Below, one piece after another: positions 46,654 to 57,646 of a stretch of DNA of 64,000 bases. The stretch lies in NCBI GenBank assembly GCA_022836615.1, contig MU405231.1:186001-250000 (forward strand). The letters run 5' to 3'. Position numbers and translations under genes: made by a program. The notes under the pieces were generated by a model. The model ran no database searches. It was not told the origin of the DNA and saw only the letters and a program-made list of their open reading frames with translations. The stretch comes from Annulohypoxylon bovei var. microspora. Its lineage: Eukaryota; Ascomycota; Sordariomycetes; Xylariales; Hypoxylaceae. Numbering within the stretch: the stretch's first letter is position 1; every line of letters starts with the position of its first letter.

Positions 46654-47516
46654 GCCTTGACTAGTACTACTAGATAGGTATATAATAGCGCGCTTTGTAG
46701 CGGCTTAATATCGTTATTATTATAAATCAAAGGGTTAAAATCAGAGAGGTTTTACACGTATTTTTATAAGCTTTCTTATCCCTTAAACAGTAACTTAATA
46801 CTTCTCCAGTTGTCTTCCACTTATGTCCGCTTTAGCCCCTTGGATCGGGAGAGTTTAAGCATTCATCAATACTAGAAGGCTCTCACTTCGATCTAGCCGT
46901 AAAATCCGTTTATGTTCTTAGAATTTAAGACATCAATTTTAGGTTTAAATATAGCACTGATGTTCAAAATCTTATCGTCGTTAGAGATAATATCATATTT
47001 ATAAAGGCTTCCTTCAAAGACGGGGTCATTGTATCTAGGTACGGTTATGGGACGTTTGTATTGGTTAATAATTATAAATTCATATCAACTTGACTCCTTC
47101 TTAACAGGTAAAGCTAAGTTTAACCACGTGAATTCCGTTGGCTGAAAAATATCGAAGTACCGTAATAAGTGCCCTCAAAGGTACCTACCTAATTCTAATA
47201 ATATCTTTTATCGACGTTAAACAATCAGATTGTTTAAAACCAATTATCTCATCTTACAATGAATTCTAGCAGCCCAGTTAGTTTCTTTGTTATCTACCTA
47301 CTTAAAGCAACAAAACAAACACATTATACTAGAAAAGTTCTTTAACATGGGTCACTGCTATGAATCTTGGAGAACATAAATACCTAGATTCAGACGCCTC
47401 GGAATTAAAAGCGTCATCCAACAAACCATCACAGAAACTTCATTCTGATCAATCCAATCCTTAAGTTCAAACATAATATCAGGTTAATCCGACACATCAA
47501 TCCTAATTAATCCAAA

Positions 47517-47948
47517 ATGGCTGAATCTTATTCCACAGAATGGGCGGCGAAATTGTCGGATGCTGTAACATTTATGTTTTCGACTGGTACCGTGAACCCT
47601 ACACGAGGCGTTGCTTGGGTTGGTATTGAATACGACTTCAGTCCAATGCTATGGTCGATGAGACTAAGTCTCTTCGTTATCCTTCTCTGGACGCCGATTT
47701 TCTATACGATCCGCATGAGGCTTTACCCCGTCAGAAGTCGTCGCCAGTCAGACCGGTATCAGGAGTTGGTGGTACAATTTATCTACTCTTGCGTTGATGC
47801 TTGCGTCATGGCATATGCTACTGACATATGGAACTCTGGAAATTACTTCAACGTATTCAGGGGGGTTCTCATTGTCGCGTTCTACATTTGGATGTACACG
47901 GAGATTCCCAATGTACGTCCTTACAGAGCACCAGGGACACGTGTTTAA
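47517..47948 (+). CDS. Orphan three-helix membrane protein
   Basis: A 143-residue intronless frame beginning at AAAATGGCT, a good fungal start context. There is an amphipathic N-terminus (about 45 residues), then three likely membrane helices: MRLSLFVILLWTPIFYTI, QFIYSCVDACVMAYATDIW and VFRGVLIVAFYIWMYTEI. A basic loop RMRLYPVRSRRQSDRYQ lies between the first two, so this loop probably faces the cytosol. The tail is VRPYRAPGTRV. I do not recognise a family. Composition looks protein-like and not like chance AT-rich sequence. Confidence 0.5.
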   Translation: MAESYSTEWAAKLSDAVTFMFSTGTVNPTRGVAWVGIEYDFSPMLWSMRLSLFVILLWTPIFYTIRMRLYPVRSRRQSDRYQELVVQFIYSCVDACVMAYATDIWNSGNYFNVFRGVLIVAFYIWMYTEIPNVRPYRAPGTRV

Positions 47949-49024
47949 GCTCCTAGCAGCGAGAGGCTCGGTATGAGGGACGACATGTTGAACCTATATT
48001 AGGTAATTGATCTTAGGAAAATATGACTGACGATTTGGCTTTTGGTGGATGGAAACTTCATAACGAATCTTGTTTTTTGCTCTAAAGGTTTGATCGGCGA
48101 GGCTTATGTTTACCTAGGTAAGTTATATCTGTTTAATTGTTTATAGTTGAATTCATATCATGTAAAAAAATTTGGCCTTAGAAAGTCTGAGTGAATGCTA
48201 AATAACCGGCGTGACTCGCCTATATCGCACGATAGATACAAGATCAATTGGCTTTCAAGTAGAGAACACCAACTAAATTTAGGAGATTTTATTACCTACT
48301 TAGCGACTCAGACAAGAAATGCGGTATGATGAACCCATCCCCCTGATAAGTCTTTGCGGGATAGTAGAGCGCAAGTCAAACATTCCCCTTCTCGCCCTAA
48401 GTGAATATTCCAATTTTCAAGTGTTACCTCGATTAATACCCTACTATCATCACACGAGATATTATTCTCATTAATTAGTAAATTGCTTGTTATATCTGAG
48501 TTATCCCTAACTAGCTGCTTGCTATGCTATCACTCTATTGGATGGAGTAGTCTTGCCAAGAACTAATTGTGCCTATTCGTTCTCTATAACTTGGAATGCT
48601 TATCTCAACACCAAAAGCCGTTATCTTACTATCTTGCCAAGGGGGGAGCGAGCCCATGTTGCAGCGACACGACCTCATATCTTGAATCCCCCACCTTCAT
48701 CTTTGCCTGCCGCAATCCATATCGCTCAGATAGTCGGCTAGGGCCGAAAACGGCTAATTCTTAACCGATAGGTCCGCGTTTACGGGGTAGGAAACGTGGT
48801 GTCGTTCAGAACCAGCATGCAGGAGATTTCTGTGTTATCCGGGATCTCGCTATATTGATGATCAGTTACTCGTAGTGTATTAGTTACATAAATTGCCTAT
48901 CATGGGTAGAGTAGTTTTATAAATGACTATTAGAGTCTCTGAAGAGCATGTATCGATTCTTGACCGTTAATGATATTTCCCTCTTAAGATCATACTCTCT
49001 GGACATCCCCGGCATATACCTAAC
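47949..49024. other. Intergenic, 1.1 kb
   Basis: Promoter region of the amine oxidase. AT-rich; frames of 60-67 codons around 48538-48764 are unsupported. Confidence 0.6.
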
Positions 49025-51406
49025 ATGCCTCAACGAATCTTGATTGCGGCTCTGTTATTTGTCCCATTCACCAATGCTGCTGTAACACCACCATTAGGAT
49101 ACCACAGACAAGCATTTCTCCCGCAGTTTACCGAGCGGCTTACCTCTAAGGCAAATGCTACTTGCTCGACATGTTCGCTGTACCAAGTAGCTGAATCCAT
49201 AGTAGCACCAAAGGCGAATGTTTGGTCACAGATATCACCAGAAGATAATCTGGCTGTTTGGAATTTGCTTCATGACCCTACATCTGGATTGAATCTGACC
49301 GACCCAGATACGGCCATCCTTACGGACAATTATGTATTTTACATTGATACCGTACATGTAAACAAGTCTGGTGTACTTCCATATCTTGATGCATCTGGAT
49401 CAAAGCCTGGTTCTTGGGCTCGGGCTCTCATCTTTGAGGGCGGCAAACTTGAACCTGGGTCTCAGGAATACATGGTCGGACCCCTGCCCGTATCGAGCGA
49501 GACGACAATACAGAAACTGGACTACCTGTATAATGGAGGAACAGGTGGCTTCGTGCCTTTTAACGGACGCTTTTTTGACCAAAAGCGTGTTGATGCGTCG
49601 GCGCCCCTTCTAATTTCTATCATGTCCAACATCAGCGACATTACAGAAGCCTTACTCGGAGGCGCATACTATGGAGATGGTGATCCTAATACGACACTGG
49701 ATCCGACTGACACGACGCCTACATCGTTTGACGGCAGTCAAGCTTTTCAGGTAGTCATGTTCAGGCTTCCTGGAACTGCCACTTATCTTAGGCCACTCGA
49801 CTTCTTTGTGATGCTCGACGTTACTGGCACAGATGCTTCGCATTATAAGCTCAAGGGGCTAGTGACGAACACGAGATTCTTTCCAACCGTGGCGGATCTC
49901 CGTTCCGCATTTGAAGCTGGTGAGCTCGAGGAAGAGTTCTACCAACCATCCGATTACGATTGGGCGTTGGTAAAGTACAATCCCGAAATGGGGGCCCGCG
50001 AGCTGGAAGAGAAATTCGCACCGCAAAATCTCATGGTGGGTGGCAAACGATATAAAGTAGACACGGAGGAGAAGTACGTCGAGTACATGGGCTGGTCGTT
50101 CTACGTTGCTCACACACGCACCCTCGGCGTTATGCTTTATGATATTCGCTTTAAGGGGGAACGGATATTATACGAACTGTCAATGCAGGAAGCAGCAGCG
50201 CAGTATGGTGGGTTCCAACCGAAATCTGCCACGACGCTGTATCATGACACGTATTTCCAACTCGGCGCCGATTTGTTCCCACTTGTTGAGGGGTTTGACT
50301 GTCCGTTTGGTTCTACGTTCTGGAATGTTACCATTCATAGAGGAAACACGACCAAGACCAACCCCAACTCCATCTGCATATTCGAGTCCGATGCGGGGTT
50401 CCCTCTATCCCGACATCGTGGCGGAGATTCTTCTTCGACGAACGAATACGGTTTTGCGAACCTGGGAGTAGTGAAGGGGTCTCTGCTGACACTGCGTTCG
50501 ATCGCCACGGTAGGGAACTACGACTACCTGTTCGACTACGCGTTCCACGTCGATGGGTCTCTGGAAATCACCGTCCGCGCCTCGGGATACCTCCAATCGT
50601 CATTCTACTACAGGGACCAAGGGGCATGGGGCCCTCGCATCCAGGAGGCGACACAAGGCTCTCTACACGACCACGTGCTGACATGGAAAGCCGACTTCGA
50701 CATCCTGGACACCGAAAACAACCTGCAAGTCACGGCGCTCAAGGCGGTGAACACGACGCAGCCATGGTGGCCGGAGCTCGGCTCGTTCGAGCAGATCATG
50801 CTGGAAACATACAACATCCCGACGGAGCGCGAGCTTAGCTGGGCCGAGAACGGGGAGGTCATGTACACGGTGAACCACGCCAGCGCGACGAACAAGTGGG
50901 GCTCGCCGCGGGGGTACCGGATCGTGCCGGGGCGGTCGAACATCCGGCTCAGCACGCTCAACTCGCCGTTCTCGCGGCACAACACGGCGCTGTCGAAGTC
51001 GCAGCTGGCGGTGACGCGGCAGCACGACACGGAGCCGTGGGGCAACAGCGTGCAGAACCTGAACATGCCGTGGAAGCCGCAGCAGGACTTCGCCAAGTTC
51101 TTCGACGGCGAGGGCGTCGAGGGCGAGGACCTCGTCGTCTGGTTCAACCTGGGCATGCACCACTTCACGCGCAGCGAGGACATCCCCGTCACGCTGTACT
51201 CCGAGGCCGTCAGCAGCATCATGTTCGCGCCGCAGAACTTCTTCGACCAGTCGCAGGATGGCGACCTGAAGAATAGGAGGTGGTACACCGTGCCGGAAGC
51301 GGCCGATACTGGCAACGTGAGCGTGTTGACCAGCGAGGCGTATGGGATCGGGCTGCCGCAATGCAAGGTCGAGCTGCAGGAACCTGTTATCGCTCGTATT
51401 GTCTAG
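49025..51406 (+). CDS. Copper amine oxidase (primary-amine oxidase), secreted
   Basis: An intronless 793-residue enzyme that oxidises primary amines to aldehydes, releasing ammonia and hydrogen peroxide. MPQRILIAALLFVPFTNA is a signal peptide. The topaquinone precursor is Y499 in VGNYDYLFDY, which fits the family N-Y-D/E consensus. Copper ligands are H548 and H550 in LHDHVLTWKAD and H713 in MHHFTRSEDIPV. The catalytic aspartate is probably in TLYHDTYFQLGA. N-terminal N2/N3-like domains precede. Several NxS/T sites are present, as expected of an extracellular glycoprotein. The 3' third is much richer in GC than the 5' two thirds, giving long antisense frames that are artefacts. It may serve nitrogen acquisition; the substrate cannot be told. 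Confidence 0.93.
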   Translation: MPQRILIAALLFVPFTNAAVTPPLGYHRQAFLPQFTERLTSKANATCSTCSLYQVAESIVAPKANVWSQISPEDNLAVWNLLHDPTSGLNLTDPDTAILTDNYVFYIDTVHVNKSGVLPYLDASGSKPGSWARALIFEGGKLEPGSQEYMVGPLPVSSETTIQKLDYLYNGGTGGFVPFNGRFFDQKRVDASAPLLISIMSNISDITEALLGGAYYGDGDPNTTLDPTDTTPTSFDGSQAFQVVMFRLPGTATYLRPLDFFVMLDVTGTDASHYKLKGLVTNTRFFPTVADLRSAFEAGELEEEFYQPSDYDWALVKYNPEMGARELEEKFAPQNLMVGGKRYKVDTEEKYVEYMGWSFYVAHTRTLGVMLYDIRFKGERILYELSMQEAAAQYGGFQPKSATTLYHDTYFQLGADLFPLVEGFDCPFGSTFWNVTIHRGNTTKTNPNSICIFESDAGFPLSRHRGGDSSSTNEYGFANLGVVKGSLLTLRSIATVGNYDYLFDYAFHVDGSLEITVRASGYLQSSFYYRDQGAWGPRIQEATQGSLHDHVLTWKADFDILDTENNLQVTALKAVNTTQPWWPELGSFEQIMLETYNIPTERELSWAENGEVMYTVNHASATNKWGSPRGYRIVPGRSNIRLSTLNSPFSRHNTALSKSQLAVTRQHDTEPWGNSVQNLNMPWKPQQDFAKFFDGEGVEGEDLVVWFNLGMHHFTRSEDIPVTLYSEAVSSIMFAPQNFFDQSQDGDLKNRRWYTVPEAADTGNVSVLTSEAYGIGLPQCKVELQEPVIARIV

Positions 51407-51727
51407 GCATGGTTCTCTACCTAATTATGATTTTGGTGAGAGAATAGTAATTATAATCCTAGATTAGAACTCAATCCTGTACCTATGGCGAGTATAGATG
51501 AATAGATTTAATATCGAGGTAAGTTCCTCATTTATAATGAGAGTTGGTGTGTAACCTAGGTTATATATCAGTTATAAATGAATGAATAACCCCCGAATCC
51601 CATTGCTTCACCCCTTTCCCCTTCCGCCCCTACTTTTAACTTCGGCCTAAGGACTTGGGATTGACTTGTAACCGTGAGGTTTATGTGCCTTTGGGAAGTA
51701 ATGTAGAACGCTATGCAGAGTTCCTTG
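51407..51727. other. Intergenic, 321 bp
   Basis: Convergent 3' ends of the amine oxidase (plus) and the membrane protein (minus). Nothing notable. Confidence 0.6.
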
Positions 51728-52810
51728 TCATGACTGTTTAATCTTGGAATGGTCTGCAACCAAAGCTAATTCAAGGGTTACAATTAGCTGTGTGACACAT
51801 GCTGCGAAGGACGCTATACTGCTCCACATAGTCGGTAGATACAGGTACATCGGTATGGATGCCACGGCACATATAATACCAACAGCCGTGAGCCCGAGAG
51901 CACATCTCCAAGCGATAGGGTTCTCTGCTGATCCACGGTGGACATTGCAAACAGCTACGATGAGGCCTGAAATTTGCATCATCGCACCTTGGATCTGTAT
52001 CCAGAAGTCGGAATCCTGAGTGGAACCAGGGGCACTAGATGCCTTTGTCCCTGCCACGCACATCGAAATAAATGATATAAATATGGACATTGTAACAATG
52101 ACAAGTAGAGTTGGTGTTGGGAGTTTGAACCAGAGACCAGGACTTCGCTCCGGGGACATAGGGTACGCTTCCTCGTACCTGCGAAGCATCTCTACTTTCT
52201 CGAGAATGCATTCGCAGATGCTGCTGAACCCCTGATTTCGAAGCTCATTCTCCACTAAGCCGAAGCTGGTCTCGACAATGACTCGGCATTTCTTTATCTT
52301 CTCAGCTCGCTTCTTTCCGTTATCGCGGTGCCTTTGGGTTTGATGCTTCGGGTGACTTTTGAGGTAGGCCATGTTCTCGGCAGCCCGTCTCCAGATATCG
52401 ATATACGAGGTTTCGCGCAATTTTCCGAGCAGTTGCGGAACGACAAACCGGCTCACCGGCGGCCCTGCCTGAACGGAACTTTTGAGTAGGTCCAGATCAT
52501 TTTCGCTGAACCTTTCCGATCTTTGACTAGAACGAAAACGGTTCTTCGACTTCGACCAAGCTCTCCACCGCAAGTATTCGTCGACAATTTCAACATATTC
52601 CTCGTTGGCGGCATGGATAGCTTTGGCAATGGAGACTAGATTCGAATGATACTTGTCGAACGGGGTCATCTGATTCTGTCTATTATTCGATAGCGCTATA
52701 TACGTAATGTTAGTCATATGATCGCAAGATTAGTAGCCAGGAGTAATAAGCTTACGCACCCATCCCTGAGCAGCATAGGGGGATGGCTTTCGTCTCGCCT
52801 TCATATTCAT
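51728..52810 (-). CDS. Four-helix membrane protein with helical N-terminus, unknown
   Basis: A 340-residue protein in two exons, 52810-52756 and 52695-51728, with a 60-bp intron (donor GTAAGC, two CTAA-type branch candidates). It begins MNMKARRKPSPYAAQGWV, then about 185 residues of charged, probably alpha-helical sequence (for example MTPFDKYHSNLVSIAKAIH, and a basic KKRAEKIKKCRVIVE segment). The last 120 residues hold about four membrane helices (LLVIVTMSIFISFISMCVA, GAMMQISGLIVAVC, ALGLTAVGIICAVASIPM, SFAACVTQLIVTLELALV). I know no family name. It lies 811 bases downstream of a HET-domain gene on the same strand, so the two might work together; that is only an inference. Confidence 0.75.
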
Positions 52811-53271
52811 GGTAGTCTAGTTTTTAATATTTTAAACATTGAATAGAATCGAAAAGTAGAAATCAAGGTAATCTAGCAATTAGTAGTGTTTAATAGTTGA
52901 GAATCGCGCGTCGCGGTGCTTATTCTGCAGGTCGCGTCTTGCAGTCACGTTCACGAACACAGCCGACTCGCTCACCAAACTCACCAATCCGGCTTCCTTT
53001 AAACTATGCAATAGGGTTACATTGCATGTAAAACCCAGATCATGGTTGGCTTCTTCATCATGGCCTAATACTTACCTAGGTGGGAGGTATGCTTCGATCT
53101 GCCAATGAGATTTCCTTCGTTTGTTTGTTTGGTGGTCCACGTGCGGGAAAACTGCCAAATCACCAACTGAACTTATTCTCGCCGTGTATTTAGTAGTTCA
53201 TACTATATTTTCGCAGCCATTGCCAAGTGTGTATTAGATCAGCAATTAGTCAGCTGCTACCTAGTAGTAGT

Positions 53272-53316
53272 CAGCAATTAGGTAATCAGAAATTAGATAA
53301 TCAGACATTAGATAAT
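53272..53316. repeat. 15-bp tandem repeat, three units
   Basis: Three units of the form CAGNAATTAGRTAAT (53272-53286, 53287-53301, 53302-53316) with a few mismatches, next to the decayed MITE. Confidence 0.8.
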
Positions 53317-53335
53317 CAACATTATGTCAGCTTCA

Positions 53336-53504
53336 GGCTTAGGTAATAGTGATCCCTCCGCTAGAATTTAGTGGTTAACCGTTATAGCCTAGGACGCTCA
53401 GCCACTAAAACGAAGCTTTTACAACGCATTAAGATCTTAATTTACACGGGCTTGACCTACCTATACATATGATCAGATATGTGAAACTTTTGGCCTTGAC
53501 CTTC
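53336..53504 (-). mobile_element. Decayed MITE, family A
   Basis: This stretch aligns with the reverse complement of the intact element at 57987-58253. Shared blocks in order are TTAGG...TAATAGTGATC, TTAGTGG, CCGTT, TCAGCCACTAAA, AATTTACACGGGC and GTGAAACTTTTGGCC...GACCTTC, the last matching the terminal repeat. The other terminal repeat is not recognisable, so the copy is truncated or diverged at that end. Confidence 0.65.
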
Positions 53505-53620
53505 TCAAAGCTATAACGTATAAAAGCGCCACATTCTTTATTTTTAGGAGCAAAGAAGCTCTTGAATTGGTGGCGGTTTGGCGGAATACAACACTTTCGC
53601 CAGCCCTGAATGGCCTACCG

Positions 53621-55790
53621 TCAGATCCTCTCCGGTGCGTTGGGAGGCGAACGATGGCTATTCAATGACCCTGAGCTTTTCCATAAGCTTGGATGGACTA
53701 GCTTTTCCGTGGGCAAGTCCGAAGTCATAGCCAAGGCCTTGCCAATGAATGACTCGTCCTTAGATTGCCCATGCCCAAGACCGTTGTTGCTAACATCTGC
53801 ATATGTGTCCTTGACACTACATTTAATGCGAACATCGCCAAACATGTATTCAAACCATATATTGTGAACACATCGAACGTGTCCATCCGGATTCTCTTCG
53901 ACGAATTCAAGTTCCTCTTGTTGGATGCCATGGTGATCCATATCAACTTCCAGGTCGCGACTTTGCTCCATCAATAATTCTAATGCTGAACCATGGTTCA
54001 TCTTCGCCATTCGTCGAGTATTCGGACTTATGCATATTGCGAAGAATATATGTCCTGTTTCAAATCTTTTCGGCCTTGAGAACACAAGTATAAACCTTGC
54101 CGGAACTGATGATCCTAGTCGAAGATCGAGACAGTTGCCATTAGGTAGCCTCCTAGTTATCCACGGGGGATAAAAGGAAGAAACCTCGTAACCCGCCGAT
54201 ATCACTTTATCCACATGCAGACCTATTGTCTCACACTCCCTTTTCTGTGATTTGAGCCAAGTGAGAGGAGGTGGAGGTGTAGGGAAACTTCCCCGAAGAT
54301 AAATGGGTGTTGATATTGGCTTTTTAATAAAGAGTTTCCATAATGCTGGCACTCGGCTGAGCGCAAACAGGAATTTCGAGCCTTTAATAAGAGAAAATAG
54401 TTTCTCTCTGCGGACAACGAAAGGTAGACTACCCGGCGCTCGGCTGTAATGATTCTTGTCGCCTCCTTTAGTACGGACTAGGGGAACTACTAGATGATTC
54501 CTGTGATCGTAAGTCCCGGGGACAACACATCTAAGAATTGCGATGAAAATTCGGTTTTTTGGATCGATGAGACGAAGGGGGATTGTCATTTGCATGCCGA
54601 TATTGGTCATGGCAGAATGGGTGATTGTTAGTGGCACATCAGGACTTGTTTCCTCGATCTCTAGCTTCTGGAAGCTGTGACAGTGTTTGAAGTCGAAAGG
54701 CGATGGGGCGAGGACGCTATCTGCACAGAGCCTAGGTTGCGTTTTCGGTGCCAAACAATACCCCCAAGCTAGCAAGCTGTCATCATCTCGTGACTTGATA
54801 ACCTCTTCTTGAAGGCGCCTAAATGCCTTGTTTCCTTCTCCGTATAGCAGAGGCATGTTGACTTCAAGAAGACCCAGAAGACTGTAGGCTCTATCTTCGA
54901 GTCGTGTAGTCTCTCTATCCGCAGCCCACGCAAACCTTGCTGCGACACAAAACTTCGAGAAGTCGCCAGTATCTAGAGCGGTCTTTGGAATATTTGTTAT
55001 TTCAGAGAGGAGATAAAGCAAACCCAATCGGTTGCGATATTGTTCTTGGTTAAAAGGAGCACTCTGTAGTTGATGTAATCGATATGGATTTAAGGAACGA
55101 TTGATCCGTCCAATTTCAATTTCGTCCCAGCACATGTTGAAGAATACTAATTCCATAGGCGCGAGTAATTCTTGGAGCGTCCAACCCCTTGTGAACCAAC
55201 GACTATTTCGAAATTCCGAAGAGCTGCTGAATGGTGTATCATCTGTCGATACGTCTGACAAGTAGACGTAACAAATTGCGGAGTTTTTATACCATTGGAA
55301 CATCGAGTTGATTCCTTCTGAGAGCTCAGCACTGCTCGACTTGTCGATGCAGCAAGTATCGATCCATACATATTCAAGTCCACTACAACAGCGAGAGTCA
55401 GTGACTTTTCTAGAAAAAACTTGAGAGGTTTTGAGTATGTTTAAGGAGCAATGGCTCTCTAGCCAGCTTAATTGGGAAATTCTCACCCCCCGAGACAGGC
55501 TAGAAAGGGGGGAAGAAGCTCTCGATGTAACTCACTCTTTAGCAGCTTGCCGACAGCATCCATCTATTTTCATATACCCCTCGTAACTTTTATGATGTGG
55601 ATTCGAAATATTTTGGAAGGTTACCTCGCGTTTCTCCCAGGTATGTGACTAGAATCTAGTATTAGTCATGATCTCGAGTATTGTTATTATTTCACAATCT
55701 CGTGCTTATGCCTACAAGGATAGCGTAAGGCGGAGCGGACTGCCCATCATATTCCTCCAATTGTCTTGTATGAACCTGGAGGAGTCGCAT
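53621..55790 (-). CDS. HET-domain (heterokaryon incompatibility) protein
   Basis: A 649-residue protein in three exons: 55790-55716, 55648-55536 and 55382-53621; introns 67 and 153 bp. The spliced start MRLLQVHTRQLEEY, then APPYAILSHTW, is the classical HET-domain opening. It continues with EVTFQN, YVWIDTCCIDK, SAICYVYLSDV, SRWFTRGWTLQELLAP and RLEDRAYSLLGLLEVNMPLLYGEG, the last being the standard HET end (about residue 250). The C-terminal 390 residues show no NACHT, WD40, ankyrin or TPR repeats that I can see. HET-domain proteins trigger cell death when unlike strains fuse; they form a large family and most members have no tested role. The start is fixed by the family opening. Same strand as the four-helix membrane protein downstream. 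Confidence 0.92.
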
Positions 55791-56955
55791 TAGAGATCAT
55801 GCCGCTGGAAGTCAATTTGAAAAATTGATCTCACGGACTGAAATATAGCAAAATAGGTCGTAGTGGAAAAGTTGGTTAACGAATAATAATTAAATCGCAC
55901 AATTCTGTAGATTGTCTTTTGTCGTTACTTTCAAATCCAATGAGCGACCTAATCATTACCTAGGAATTGATGTAACATGAACATGTCTCGGTGTAGTTGA
56001 TTATTACATTCGTATTGCCATCACTATCAGACCATTAACCACTCGCAAGCCACCTGCGAGTGATAATGGAAGGATGCGGTTACATTTTAAGGTAGTAAGG
56101 TAGTAGGACGGGTCAGGCGCAGCAGGAGTGGAGATTACCAACGGGGGGCTTAGAGCTCCGCTTCATGCAGGAAAACGCCTTGTTTAGGTAGACAGTATCT
56201 GGGGCATTGGTAGGTAAGTAATCAAAAAATCAAGAGAAAAGCCGTTGCAATAATCGCAATTGCAGCACGATAGTAACAGACGACGATGATAAAGCTTAGT
56301 CCTATCTTAACTCTTAGCATTTTTATCAGGGAACATTTAATAGTGAGTACATCACCCCTTAAACCCCCTTTTAAAAATCTGTTACATTAATCTCCTTTCC
56401 CTTGATCTTACAATATACCAGACGGTTAAAACACGAATATGTTATAATAATTTAACTAAGTATAGGTAGTTGTACCTATCCAAGCATTTCTTAAACAATG
56501 TCGCACCGAAAAGGGGCTAAAGGGATAAACTTGCTTACATAAGACTCTCACCCGACGTAGTACAATTCTTCCACTACATCTAGCTGTATCTTCTCCTAAA
56601 AGAATTTACATGCAGTCTAACCCGGTCTTGAAAGACAAAGCAGCACAATGGCCTTCGACATTCTTTATCATGAATTCCATCTTCTTTCTCCTTCCACAAA
56701 CTCATTCTACTTGCCTCTAAGAATTAATGCCTTTCTACACAAAATCGTAAGACAAAGTTGAACTTGAAAGAAAACCAACTAAACAATTGTCATTGTGGTG
56801 CACGATGGCATACTTAAACGGCCAGCCCCAAGGTCATGGGATCAGTTCTAGCCTTTTCCTCAGCACTACTAACTCCGCATCTGGGATCGGAGTAATTAGG
56901 TAAGCCCCAATCAGAAAATCTCACATCTACCTCACAGCATCACATCTCGCACAAC
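55791..56955. other. Intergenic, 1.2 kb
   Basis: Divergent region between the HET gene and a GC-rich orphan gene. AT-rich, with a CCCCTTAAACCCCCTTTT stretch near 56353. No gene seen. Confidence 0.6.
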
Positions 56956-57420
56956 ATGTCCGTCCTCAGCCAAATCGCCTCCCTCCACGCCGAAGCCTCG
57001 GCTATCCTGCGGCCCGTCGGCCGAGCCCCCACGCGCGGCGAGTACGCCTGCGCGCTGGAGCTCGCCGACAGGGCCTTGGATCTCGCAGCGGCCGCGAACC
57101 TCGACGGGCCCGCGGTCTCGGCCTGCGAGGCCTTCCAGCGGTTCTGCTACGCCCCGCTGCTCCGGAGCTACGAGCGCATCGTGGGCCACGAGCGCTGCGT
57201 GTATGACAGGAGCGCGACTAGGTCGTCCCTGAAGCGCAGGCGCGTCGGTCGGATCTTCAACACGGATCCCGGCGAGCATCTGCTGGAGGCGTTCGAGGCC
57301 GTGCGCATAGGTAGGTTGTTGGACGAGCAGGAGTGTGAGGAGGCGGCGGAGGCGAATCGCAGGATCCGCTGGGTCGATGAGGTTAACAATGAGGCTATTC
57401 AGACGGTTGTGGGATACTAA
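56956..57420 (+). CDS. GC-rich orphan protein, 154 residues
   Basis: An intronless frame starting MSVLSQIASLHAEASAILRP from an ATG in good context (CACAACATG). It is mostly alpha-helical by appearance, rich in Ala, Glu and Arg, with two cysteine-bearing segments (YACALELADRALDLAAAANL, RFCYAPLLRSYERIVGHERC). The third codon positions are strongly G/C while the flanks are AT-rich, which marks it as coding. The antisense 166-codon frame over the same place has an arginine/glycine/valine bias typical of a shadow. I do not recognise a family. A single domain with no targeting signal or membrane helix suggests a cytosolic protein. Confidence 0.55.
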   Translation: MSVLSQIASLHAEASAILRPVGRAPTRGEYACALELADRALDLAAAANLDGPAVSACEAFQRFCYAPLLRSYERIVGHERCVYDRSATRSSLKRRRVGRIFNTDPGEHLLEAFEAVRIGRLLDEQECEEAAEANRRIRWVDEVNNEAIQTVVGY

Positions 57421-57646
57421 TTGGTTTGCCAAGAGCCTGGGGCTTATTGGTTGGTAATGGTAGTTCTCTTCTTATTCGAAGGTAAGTCAATTTACTGGGT
57501 TTGTACAGAGTTTCGGGAGATAGGGGCGTTGGATAGCTGGTGTAAACTTAGCACTGCTTTCACAGCTATCGTATTGTATTATGAAACATAACAAAATGAT
57601 AATGCGACAACATACCCTATTCAATTTTAATCACTTTTCTGCGAAA

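Larger units (their letters stand above)
45855..47516. other. Intergenic, 1.7 kb, AT-rich
   Basis: Contains a GC-rich hairpin near 45991-46017, two facing TTAGGG/CCCTAA hexamers near 46051-46075, and one hydrophobic 73-codon frame listed separately. Otherwise AT-rich without a gene. Confidence 0.5.
52811..53620. other. Intergenic, 0.8 kb, with repeat sequences
   Basis: Between the four-helix protein and the HET gene. Contains a 15-bp tandem repeat and a decayed MITE, both listed separately. No gene seen. Confidence 0.6.

Noticed and set aside
50608..51366. Antisense frames of 232 and 252 codons
   Set aside because: Shadows of the GC-rich end of the copper amine oxidase, whose copper ligand motif lies in the sense frame.
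55383..55486. HET protein starting inside the second intron
   Set aside because: That start would lack the HET opening; upstream exons restore MRLL and YAILSHTW in frame.
56932..57432. 166-codon open frame on the minus strand
   Set aside because: Covers the same bases as the plus-strand orphan but has Arg/Gly/Val-biased composition and a poorer start.
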